Origin: Pseudomonas sp. BCA17
GTDB taxonomy: Bacteria > Pseudomonadota > Gammaproteobacteria > Pseudomonadales > Pseudomonadaceae
NCBI RefSeq assembly: GCF_004519405.1
Contig: NZ_SGWI01000011.1
Coordinates: 1-64,000, forward strand
DNA: 64,000 nt
Reading direction: 5' to 3'
The position numbers were made by a program, and so were the translations under genes. Position 1 is the stretch's first letter; each line of letters starts with the position of its first letter. Under the pieces are notes generated by a model. The model made no database searches, was not told the DNA's origin, and saw only the letters and a list, made by a program, of their open reading frames with translations. Positions 25,239-32,641 of the stretch are shown one piece after another.

Positions 25239-26783
25239 ATGTCCGATTACCTGCTGCAAATGCGCGGCATCGTCAAAACCTTTGGCGGTGTCCCCGCCCT
25301 GAACGGTATCGATATCAACGTGCGGCCGGGGGAATGTGTCGGCTTGTGCGGTGAGAACGGTGCCGGTAAATCCACCTTGATGAAGGTGCTGTCGGCGGTC
25401 TACCCGTACGGCACCTGGGACGGTGAAATCCTCTGGGACGGGCAACCGCTCAAGGCCCAGTCGATCAGCGAAACCGAGGCCGCCGGCATCGTCATCATTC
25501 ACCAGGAACTGACCCTGGTGCCTGACCTGTCGGTGGCCGAAAACATCTTCATGGGCCATGAACTGACATTGCCCGGCGGGCGCATGAACTACCCGGCCAT
25601 GCTCCACCGCGCCGAAGCCCTGATGCGCGAGCTCAAGGTGCCGGACATGAATGTGGCGCTGCCGGTGTCGCAGTACGGCGGCGGTTACCAGCAACTGGTG
25701 GAAATCGCCAAGGCCCTCAACAAACAGGCACGCCTGCTGATCCTCGACGAACCCTCCTCGGCCCTGACCCGTTCGGAAATCGAGGTGCTGCTCGATATCA
25801 TCCGAGACCTCAAAGCCAAGGGCGTGGCGTGCGTGTACATCTCCCACAAGCTTGATGAAGTGGCGGCGGTGTGCGACACCATCGCCGTGATCCGCGATGG
25901 CAAACACATCGCGACCACCGCCATGGCCGACATGGACATCCCGCAGATCATCACCCAGATGGTCGGCCGCGAAATGAACAACCTCTACCCCACAGAACCC
26001 CACGCGGTGGGCGAGGTGATTTTCGAGGCGCGCAACGTCACCTGTTATGACGTCGACAACCCCAAGCGCAAACGCGTCGATGATATTTCCTTTGTGCTCA
26101 GGCGCGGGGAAATCCTCGGCATCGCCGGGCTGGTGGGCGCCGGGCGCACGGAACTGGTGTCGGCGCTGTTCGGTGCCTACCCCGGCCGCTACAGCGCCGA
26201 AGTGTGGCTGGACGGCGCCGTGATCGACACGCGCACGCCGCTCAAGGCGATCCGCGCCGGGCTGTGCATGGTGCCCGAAGACCGCAAGCGTCAAGGCATC
26301 ATCCCGGATTTCGGGGTGGGCCAGAACATCACCCTGACGGTGCTGGAAACCTACTCCCACCTGACGCGCATCAACGCCGAGGCCGAGCTGGGCAGCATCG
26401 ACCAGCAGATCGCACGCTTGCACCTCAAGACGGCCAGCCCGTCGTTATCGATCACCAGCCTGTCCGGTGGCAACCAGCAAAAAGCCGTGCTGGCGAAGAT
26501 GCTGATGGCCAAGCCCAAGGTGCTGATCCTCGATGAACCCACGCGCGGGGTGGACGTGGGGGCCAAGTATGAGATCTACAAACTGATGGGCGCCCTGGCG
26601 GCCGAAGGCGTGTCGATCATCATGGTCTCCTCGGAACTGGCCGAAGTGCTGGGCGTGTCCAACCGCGTGCTGGTGATTGGCGACGGCCAGCTGCGGGGGG
26701 ACTTCATCAACGACGGCCTTACCCAGGAACAGGTGCTCGCCGCCGCGCTCAGCCAACACAATAATGATCGGAAGACCGCGTAG
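25239..26783 (+). CDS. xylG: D-xylose ABC transporter ATP-binding protein
   Basis: This 514-residue protein carries two fused ABC domains, as in sugar transporters of the XylG/MglA type. The first Walker A is G-E-N-G-A-G-K-S-T with Walker B L-L-I-L-D-E-P-S-S. The second domain has degenerate G-L-V-G-A-G-R-T-E, signature L-S-G-G-N-Q-Q-K and Walker B V-L-I-L-D-E-P-T-R-G-V-D. The start at 25239 (M-S-D-Y-L-L) gives normal spacing to GTGAG; an ATG two codons earlier is possible. Its stop directly precedes xylH. Confidence 0.96.
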   Translation: MSDYLLQMRGIVKTFGGVPALNGIDINVRPGECVGLCGENGAGKSTLMKVLSAVYPYGTWDGEILWDGQPLKAQSISETEAAGIVIIHQELTLVPDLSVAENIFMGHELTLPGGRMNYPAMLHRAEALMRELKVPDMNVALPVSQYGGGYQQLVEIAKALNKQARLLILDEPSSALTRSEIEVLLDIIRDLKAKGVACVYISHKLDEVAAVCDTIAVIRDGKHIATTAMADMDIPQIITQMVGREMNNLYPTEPHAVGEVIFEARNVTCYDVDNPKRKRVDDISFVLRRGEILGIAGLVGAGRTELVSALFGAYPGRYSAEVWLDGAVIDTRTPLKAIRAGLCMVPEDRKRQGIIPDFGVGQNITLTVLETYSHLTRINAEAELGSIDQQIARLHLKTASPSLSITSLSGGNQQKAVLAKMLMAKPKVLILDEPTRGVDVGAKYEIYKLMGALAAEGVSIIMVSSELAEVLGVSNRVLVIGDGQLRGDFINDGLTQEQVLAAALSQHNNDRKTA

Positions 26784-27920
26784 ATGAATCAGGTCAAACA
26801 CCTTTTTACCCGCTACAAAATGCTTGCCCTGGTTATCGCCGTGGCGTTTATCTGGCTGTTCTTCAGTTGGCAGACCGAGGGCGGTTTCGTGACGCCGCGC
26901 AACCTGTCCAACCTGCTGCGGCAAATGTCGGTCACCGGGATCCTGGCATGCGGCATGGTGCTGGTGATTATCAGCGGCGAGATCGATTTATCGGTGGGTT
27001 CGTTGCTGGGGCTGCTGGGCGGGCTTGCGGCGATTCTGGACGTGGTCTACCACATTCCACTGCTGGCCAACCTGAGCCTGGTGGCGTTGTGCGGGTTGAT
27101 GATCGGGTTGGCCAACGGCTACATGACCGCTTACCTGCGCATCCCGTCGTTTATCGTAGGCCTGGGCGGCATGCTGGCGTTTCGCGGGATTCTGCTGGGA
27201 ATTACCGGCGGCACGACCATCGCGCCGGTATCGCCGTCACTGGTGTACGTGGGCCAGGGGTATTTACCGCATGCGGTGGGTGTCGGCCTGGGTGTGCTGC
27301 TGTTTGCGCTGACCTTGTTCCTCACCTGGAAGCAGCGGCGCAACCGGGCATTGCATGGTCTGGCGGCTCATTCCCTGGTGCGTGACGTGTTGCGCGTAGG
27401 GGTGATCGGCGCCGTGCTGGCCGGGTTCGTCACAACCCTCAACAGCTACGACGGCATCCCGGTGCCGGTGCTGTTATTGCTGGTGCTGCTCGGCGTGTTC
27501 AGCTACGTCACCAGCCAGACCGTGTTCGGCCGCCGCGTATACGCGGTGGGCAGCAACATGGAAGCCACGCGCCTGTCGGGCATCAACGTGCAGGCCGTCA
27601 AACTGTGGATCTTCGGCATCATGGGCGTGATGTGCGCCCTCGCCGGCCTGGTCAACACCGCCCGCCTCGCAGCCGGTTCACCGTCGGCGGGCAACATGGG
27701 CGAACTCGACGCCATCGCCGCGTGCTTTATCGGCGGCACGTCGATGCGCGGCGGGTCGGGCACCGTGTATGGCGCGTTGCTCGGGGCGCTGGTGATTACC
27801 AGCCTGGACAACGGCATGTCGATGCTGGATGTGGACAGCTACTGGCAGATGATCGTGAAGGGCAGCATCCTGGTGCTGGCGGTTTGGGTGGATGTGAGCA
27901 CGCGGGCGGGTCGGCGCTGA
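26784..27920 (+). CDS. xylH: D-xylose ABC transporter permease
   Basis: This 378-residue polytopic inner-membrane permease of the RbsC/XylH family has about ten hydrophobic helices and the conserved S-G-E-I-D-L-S-V-G-S-L-L-G-L segment in the N-terminal half. It begins at the base after the xylG stop, which suggests translational coupling. It forms the xylose importer with XylF and XylG. No xylulokinase follows. Confidence 0.96.
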   Translation: MNQVKHLFTRYKMLALVIAVAFIWLFFSWQTEGGFVTPRNLSNLLRQMSVTGILACGMVLVIISGEIDLSVGSLLGLLGGLAAILDVVYHIPLLANLSLVALCGLMIGLANGYMTAYLRIPSFIVGLGGMLAFRGILLGITGGTTIAPVSPSLVYVGQGYLPHAVGVGLGVLLFALTLFLTWKQRRNRALHGLAAHSLVRDVLRVGVIGAVLAGFVTTLNSYDGIPVPVLLLLVLLGVFSYVTSQTVFGRRVYAVGSNMEATRLSGINVQAVKLWIFGIMGVMCALAGLVNTARLAAGSPSAGNMGELDAIAACFIGGTSMRGGSGTVYGALLGALVITSLDNGMSMLDVDSYWQMIVKGSILVLAVWVDVSTRAGRR

Positions 27921-28180
27921 ACCACAAATCCCCTCTGCAAAAGGGGCTTGCCCTCGAGGGTGATGGGCCAGTGAAACCTACCTGGCTGATCCGTCGCTAT
28001 CGGGAGTAAGCCCCCTGCTACATCGAGCGCATTCGATTGTTTGATCGGCGGGTGAGTGGCAGTTGGTCATGGTTTGTAAAGGGCCAGCAAGGCGGGTCGC
28101 TTTTAATTGCGGGACGTTTCCTAGACAATCCCTGCCGCCTTGTGCCTGTTGGAATCGGTGGCTAGTCTGCGGTCCGTCAC
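27921..28180. other. Intergenic region downstream of xylH
   Basis: No gene is visible. A short stem CCCCT/AGGGG lies near 27931-27950 without a T-tract. The last part, around 28115-28140, may hold the promoter of the folded leader that follows, but no clear -35/-10 pair stands out. Confidence 0.45.
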
Positions 28181-28196
28181 TGCCAATTCAGTGATC

Positions 28197-28380
28197 GGGT
28201 TTAGTCGCCCGAACTCGGAACAGGCGCATGCCCCCATGAAGCTTTATGGTGGCTGTGCGCAGGGCGCCCTCGGGCGCGCCGGGTTCCTGTTCTGACCGGT
28301 CGACTAACCTGCGTACAGCCGCCACCTTCGTTTAGTCGCGAAAAGTGTCAGCTCCTTGATATTCAGACAGGAACTACACC
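28197..28380 (+). ncRNA. Structured 5' leader with crossing helices
   Basis: Four pairings are visible before the small gene at 28381. Helix A pairs GGGTTTAGTCG (28197-28207) with CGACTAACC (28301-28309). Helix B pairs CGGAACAGG (28216-28224) with CCTGTTCTG (28286-28294). Helix C pairs GGCTGTGCGCAGG (28251-28263) with CCTGCGTACAGCC (28308-28320): 13 continuous pairs with one G-U. Hairpin D pairs GCGCCC with GGGCGC at 28264-28277. C crosses A and B, so the RNA is a pseudoknot or switches between folds. A second copy of TTTAGTCG (28331-28338) can compete for the 3' strand of A. A Shine-Dalgarno CAGGAAC follows. From memory, similar leaders precede small DUF genes in other fluorescent pseudomonads. 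Confidence 0.6.
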
Positions 28381-28689
28381 ATGAACAAAGTCCTACCCGA
28401 CCCACCTCTCGATCCCGCCAAAGCCCGCGCAGCCTTCAACCGCGCTATCGACCACTACCTGCCCACCCAAGGCGTTCACTGCGTCAACGACGACCTGAGC
28501 TTCGAAGACGCCCTGCTCTACACCGCCAGTTTGCTCGACAGTGCTTCGGCGACTGCGCTGGACTGCGGCGAGCTGCTGGAAAACCCCGAGCGGGCGAAGA
28601 TCCTCGCGGTATGGCATTTGCTGGAGATTGCCAGGACCACGGTGGATCGCTCCATCGAATGCCTGAAGCCGTCAACGGCGCCTGCCTGA
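28381..28689 (+). CDS. Small DUF6124/DUF3077-like protein
   Basis: This 102-residue soluble protein has no signal peptide. It resembles, from memory, the small Pseudomonas proteins annotated DUF6124 or DUF3077: a P-D-P-P-L-D opening, then a helical part with A-L-L-Y-T-A-S-L-L-D-S-A-S-A-T-A and a closing L-L-E-I-A-R-T-T-V-D-R-S. These families are often present in several copies per genome, and no function is known. CAGGAAC lies 6 bases before the ATG. It is preceded by a 180-base folded leader and followed by a strong terminator, so it is a single-gene transcript. Confidence 0.75.
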   Translation: MNKVLPDPPLDPAKARAAFNRAIDHYLPTQGVHCVNDDLSFEDALLYTASLLDSASATALDCGELLENPERAKILAVWHLLEIARTTVDRSIECLKPSTAPA

Positions 28690-28706
28690 AAAAAAGGCAT
28701 AAAAAA

Positions 28707-28727
28707 GCCACTCCTGAGAGTGGCTTT
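28707..28727 (+). terminator. Intrinsic terminator of the small DUF gene
   Basis: GCCACTC-CTGA-GAGTGGC-TTT is a perfect 7-bp stem 18 bases after the stop. Its 3' half (CTCCTGAGAGTGGCTTTCC) is repeated as the spacer of every unit of the adjacent tandem array. Confidence 0.85.
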
Positions 28728-29969
28728 CCAGACAGTTAAACGATAAAGCGGACAACGCGTAACCTGTGGCGAGGGAGCTTGCTCCCGTTGGACTGCGCAG
28801 CAGGCCCAGTCTTTTCAAGCCCAAAGCTGGGGTCGCTTCGCGACCCCACGGGAGCAAGCTCCCTCGCCACAGTGACTATGCTCCTCCGTAACTGACTGGC
28901 ATTTCTCCTGAGAGTGGCTTTCCAGACAGTTAAACGACAGAGCGGACAACGAGTAACCTGTGGCGAGGGCGCTTGCTCCCGTTGGACTGCGGAGCAGGCC
29001 CAGTCTTTTCAAGCCCAAAGCTGGGGCCGCTGCGCGACCCAGCGGGAGCAAGCTCCCGTTGGACTGCGCAGCAGGCCCAGTCTTTTCAAGCCCAACGCTG
29101 GGGCCGCTGCGCGACCCCGCGGGAGCAAGCTCCCTCGCCACAGTGACTATGCTCCTCCTTACTGACTGGCATTTCTCCTGAGAGTGGCTTTCCAGACAGT
29201 TAAACGATAGAGCGGACAACGCGTAACCTGTGGCGAGGGAGCTTGCTCCCGTTGGACTGCGCAGCAGGCCCAGTCTTTTCAAGCCCAAAGCTTGGGGCCG
29301 CTTCGCGACCCAGCGGGAGCAAGCTCCCTCGCCACAGTGACTATGCTCCTCCTTACTGACTGGCATTTCTCCTGAGAGTGGCTTTCCAGACAGTTAAGCG
29401 ATAGAGCGGACAACGCGTAACCTGTGGCGAGGGAGCTTGCTCCCGTTGGACTGCGCAGCAGGCCCAGTCTTTTCAAGTCCAACGCTGGGGCCGCTGCGCG
29501 ACCCCGCGGGAGCAAGCTCCCTCGCCACAGTGACTATGCTCCTCCGTAACTGACTGGCATTTCTCCTGAGAGTGGCTTTCCCGACCGTTAAACGATAGAG
29601 CGGACAACGAGTAACTTGTGGCGAGGGAGCTTGCTCCCGTTGGACTGCGTAGCAGGCCCAGTCTTTTCAAGCCCAAAGCTGGGGCCGCTGCGCGACCCCG
29701 CGGGAGCAAGCTCCCTCGCCACAGTGACTATGCTCCTCCGTAACTGACTGGCATTTCTCCTGAGAGTGACTTTCCAGACAATTAAACGATAGAGCGGACA
29801 ACGAGTAACCTGTGGCGAGGGAGCTTGCTCCCGTTGGACTGCGCAGCAGGCCCAGTCTTTTCAAGCCCAAAGCTGGGGCCGCTGCGCGACCCAGCGGGAG
29901 CAAGCTCCCTCGCCACAGTGACTATGCTCCTCCGTAACTGACTGGCATTTCTCCTGAGAGTGGCTTTCC
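28711..29969. repeat. Tandem array of six REPIN/MITE units, 194-bp period
   Basis: The spacer CTCCTGAGAGTGGCTTTCC recurs at 28711, 28905, 29175, 29369, 29563, 29757 and 29951. All intervals are exactly 194 bases except one of 270. Each unit contains an outer arm (CCAGACAGTTAAACGATAGA), two inverted GAGGGAGCTTGCTCCC palindromes around a ~70-base loop, and the second arm ending TAACTGACTGGCAT. The 270-base unit carries an internal 76-bp duplication of the loop with an extra half-palindrome. The array fills the gap between the DUF gene terminator and the levansucrase stop. Frames inside it are not genes. Confidence 0.92.
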
Positions 29970-29975
29970 CGACCG

Positions 29976-31226
29976 TTACTGACTCAACACAACATCACGC
30001 ATCGCCGGGATGTAACCGTAGTCGTAAGCCTCCTGCACAAACGAGCGATCGCCCTTCAACACAATCCGCACCGTAGGTGCTTCGGTGCCACCGATGCGGT
30101 AGTCATCGCCGTGGGTGGGCACGCTGTCGATAAACGACGTCACCAGCCCGTTGGGCATTACGCAGTGGGAATAGGTCTGGAACGGCTGCGAAGGCGGATT
30201 GCCGAGCACCAGGCCGGAAGCATTCATCGGCGTATAGGGACCAAACAGGTGGTCGCTGACAAACCCATAGACGCCATCCGGGCCGGTCACGCCGTCCGCG
30301 TAGGTGAATTTGTGGCTGATGGTGAAAAGGTAATACCGGTTGTCCTGGAACACATAGTGCGGACGCTCGGTCTGGTCGTTGACCCCCACGGCAGTGACCA
30401 GCGGCGGCAGGATTTCCCATTCGTCACCGTTGAGATCCTTGGCGACGGCAATGCCGATGCAACCGACCTGGTAGCGGGCACCGCCCACGTCTTCGTGCCC
30501 CGGTGGCACCAGGCCCAGCTCGTTCGGCCCCACCTCGTGAGTACCGCGCTCGCCGGCAACGTTGCCTTCAAACACCATGTACAACTTGCCATCTTTGGGA
30601 TCGATAAAGGGGCTCGGGTCGCGAAAGTTCCAGGTCGCGTTCTGCGCTTCGGTCTGGTAATAGGTGCCGTCGGCCTCGAACAACGCTTTGACCTGATCAA
30701 AGCCCTGCAGGGTGACGCCGGTGTCGGATGTGACGACCCGGCCCCTGACCTTGGCAATCGTGGCGCCCGGGGTGACGCAGGTGTAGTACAGGTCGATGTC
30801 ACCGTTGTTGTTCAACAGGATCGGCGTGCCCGCCCATTCACGCGTGGTGGGCGAAACGCCTTCGGCCATGACGCGACCGCCGAAGATCCAGTCCTTGCCG
30901 GTGCGCGAATACCAGTAGCAGATACGTGCATGGCCGTGGCGGTCTTCCCAGTCGCGCTTGATGTCGTAGCGGCCATCGGCGTTGATGAATTGCGGATCAT
31001 GGGGACGACGGTCGGCGGTCAGGGTGAAGATCACGGACCAGCCGTTGACCGATACCACCGTGCCATCCAGCTCACGCAAGGGCATGGTGTCCCAGATAAA
31101 GACCGTGTCACTCATGACAGGAAAGTCGGGACTCACTAACGGCTGTGTAGTCGTCGGGTCATTCTCATTAACTTTCAGCGCATCGGCCCGTGTCCAGCGA
31201 GTGGGTGTGTGATTCGCATGTTTCAT
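29976..31226 (-). CDS. lsc: Levansucrase (GH68)
   Basis: This 416-residue sucrose:fructan fructosyltransferase of glycoside hydrolase family 68 makes levan from sucrose and releases glucose. The catalytic triad is readable: nucleophile Asp46 in V-F-I-W-D-T-M-P-L, stabiliser Asp203 in F-R-D-P-S-P-F, and acid/base Glu287 in D-Q-T-E-R-P-H-Y-V. There is no N-terminal signal peptide, as in other Pseudomonas and Erwinia levansucrases, which leave the cell by a non-Sec route. The gene ends directly at the tandem repeat array. The 5' flank is AT-rich. Levan supports plant colonisation and biofilm. Confidence 0.96.
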   Translation of the reverse strand: MKHANHTPTRWTRADALKVNENDPTTTQPLVSPDFPVMSDTVFIWDTMPLRELDGTVVSVNGWSVIFTLTADRRPHDPQFINADGRYDIKRDWEDRHGHARICYWYSRTGKDWIFGGRVMAEGVSPTTREWAGTPILLNNNGDIDLYYTCVTPGATIAKVRGRVVTSDTGVTLQGFDQVKALFEADGTYYQTEAQNATWNFRDPSPFIDPKDGKLYMVFEGNVAGERGTHEVGPNELGLVPPGHEDVGGARYQVGCIGIAVAKDLNGDEWEILPPLVTAVGVNDQTERPHYVFQDNRYYLFTISHKFTYADGVTGPDGVYGFVSDHLFGPYTPMNASGLVLGNPPSQPFQTYSHCVMPNGLVTSFIDSVPTHGDDYRIGGTEAPTVRIVLKGDRSFVQEAYDYGYIPAMRDVVLSQ

Positions 31227-31342
31227 GATGATGTCCTTTTGCTAACGCTTAAGTGGCAAGCGAAGATTAAATAGCTCCTGACAGCCAGCAACTTAATGAT
31301 GACTGAAAGAGCAGTAGATAGTTAACTCCGCAAATGCGATAC

Positions 31343-31363
31343 AAGGTTTAACATGGAAACCTT
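31343..31363. promoter_or_regulatory. Dyad in the levansucrase promoter region
   Basis: AAGGTTT-N7-AAACCTT is a perfect inverted repeat 117 bases upstream of lsc, in an AT-rich stretch (31227-31477) that separates lsc from the pectin lyase end. It is a candidate operator; the binding protein is unknown. Confidence 0.35.
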
Positions 31364-31477
31364 TCTATCACAACATGAAGAATTATTTAGATTAGAAACG
31401 CCATCACTGTATTTATATCCTTGATATAAAAACAATGGCACTTTCAATACAGCCTGACCAACTAGAAAGCTAGCTAA

Positions 31478-32416
31478 TCAACTACCAAAGACCAAGGCCA
31501 CAGACTGCGCACCGGCATTCTTCTGCGTGAAGTCTTTGGCTTGTGCGGCCGTCTTCAAGGTATAGGCGTAGTTGGAAGTTGCTGTCCATTGTGCCTTGGG
31601 CGACTTCTGGTTGGTGATTGCAGGCACACTGCCCGTGTCCGTGAAAGTGCCCGTGCCTTTATCATCCAACATGCCTTTATTTTGGCTGCCTTCGCCAAAG
31701 TAATTACTTTCGGAAAGGATATTGGCGTTCTGCGCCAGAGTGAAACCGAGGTGAAAGTTATTGACATAGTTGTTATACACATGGAAATAACCGTAGCGCA
31801 TCAGGCCGGGCGCACGCACTTCCATATTCTCGAAGCGGTTATGGCACAGTGTCAGATGTGGGTAACCGTTGAACTCCACCTTGTTGTCATCCGCCGGATG
31901 ACCGAAGATCAGGCCGTACTTGTGGCTGCCAAAGAAGCAGTTGCTGATGGTGGCATAATCGGCCTTTTCACCGATATACAGCAGTTTGTCCTCACTGCCG
32001 TCAGTGGTGGACCAGCTGTGCCCGACGAAAGAGCAATGGTCGATCCAGTACTTGCTGCCGTAGTTCAGATAGACCTGGATGTCGTCATTGGCCTTAATAC
32101 TCGCCGAATGCTTGAAGATAATATTCTGCAGAATAATGTTCTGCGACTGCGCGGTTGCACGCAGGTGAATATTCTCCAGAGTGCGGTTCTGGAACGAGCC
32201 GATCAGGGTCTTGTTGGCGCCCATGTTTACTTTGGTAAGGCTTGATGCCGAAATATTGCCGTTGATCACCAGTACCCGAGGGGTGGTGTCGCCAATATTG
32301 GCCTTGAGTTGATCCAGGGTAGTGATACTGACCACCGGGCCGGACCACCCGCCGGTCACTTTTGCCGCTTGGGCGAAACCGGTCAACCCGGTAAGTTTGC
32401 TTTCTGGGTACGACAT
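31478..32416 (-). CDS. pnl: Pectin lyase (polysaccharide lyase family 1)
   Basis: This 312-residue parallel beta-helix enzyme cleaves methylated pectin by beta-elimination. Length and sequence match, from memory, the pectin lyase of Pseudomonas marginalis. The family signature around the catalytic arginine (E-V-R-A-P-G-L-M-R-Y-G-Y-F-H-V-Y-N-N) and the W-I-D-H-C-S-F-V-G-H-S-W-S segment are present. No Sec signal peptide is seen, as is typical for this enzyme. The ATG at 32416 follows AGAGAGGGAAC. Upstream are a hairpin, a palindrome and a LexA-type box, in line with the known DNA-damage induction of pectin lyases in soft-rot bacteria. Confidence 0.94.
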   Translation of the reverse strand: MSYPESKLTGLTGFAQAAKVTGGWSGPVVSITTLDQLKANIGDTTPRVLVINGNISASSLTKVNMGANKTLIGSFQNRTLENIHLRATAQSQNIILQNIIFKHSASIKANDDIQVYLNYGSKYWIDHCSFVGHSWSTTDGSEDKLLYIGEKADYATISNCFFGSHKYGLIFGHPADDNKVEFNGYPHLTLCHNRFENMEVRAPGLMRYGYFHVYNNYVNNFHLGFTLAQNANILSESNYFGEGSQNKGMLDDKGTGTFTDTGSVPAITNQKSPKAQWTATSNYAYTLKTAAQAKDFTQKNAGAQSVALVFGS

Positions 32417-32441
32417 GAGTTCCCTCTCTATCAATAAATAC

Positions 32442-32489
32442 GGCCCGATAAGACGGGCCTGTGCATCAAGTTAATCCGTTAACTTGCAC
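32442..32489. promoter_or_regulatory. Hairpin and palindrome in the pnl leader
   Basis: GGCCCG-ATAAGA-CGGGCC (32442-32459) forms a stem 26 bases before the pnl start. Next to it, AAGTTAA-TCCG-TTAACTT (32468-32485) with outer GTGC/GCAC (32461, 32486) is a near-perfect operator-like dyad. Together they could bind an additional regulator or attenuate transcription. Confidence 0.45.
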
Positions 32490-32542
32490 ACAGTGTTTGG
32501 CATGGCTGAAGTTGCCGGTGTTGGTCGGTCAGCGCTTAAACA

Positions 32543-32558
32543 CTGTGTTTATATACAG
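32543..32558. promoter_or_regulatory. LexA (SOS) box upstream of pnl
   Basis: CTGTGTTTATATACAG fits the gamma-proteobacterial LexA consensus CTGT-N8-ACAG exactly, with the AT-rich centre expected. It lies 127 bases before the pectin lyase start and 83 bases past the end of mmsA, so it can serve only pnl. On the minus strand TATAAA inside it could be a -10 element that LexA would cover. Confidence 0.65.
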
Positions 32559-32596
32559 TATTCAGCATTCGCCCAGCCGTCAACCCTTGCACGGTC

Positions 32597-32632
32597 AAAA
32601 AAAGTGGGAGGGTGCAGGCGCCCTCCCACACT
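32597..32632 (-). terminator. Terminator of mmsA
   Basis: On the minus strand a GTGGGAGGG/CCCTCCCAC stem of about ten pairs is followed by seven Ts. It begins 10 bases after the mmsA stop. Confidence 0.85.
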
Positions 32633-32641
32633 TGCCTCGCG

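Noticed and set aside
28815..29903. Repetitive frames within the first array encoding a recurring S-H-C-G-E-G-A-C-S-R motif
   Set aside because: They are translations of the REPIN unit, change frame between units and lack start signals.
28711..29969. CRISPR array
   Set aside because: The period is 194 bp, units are nearly identical throughout with no unique spacers, and there are no cas genes.
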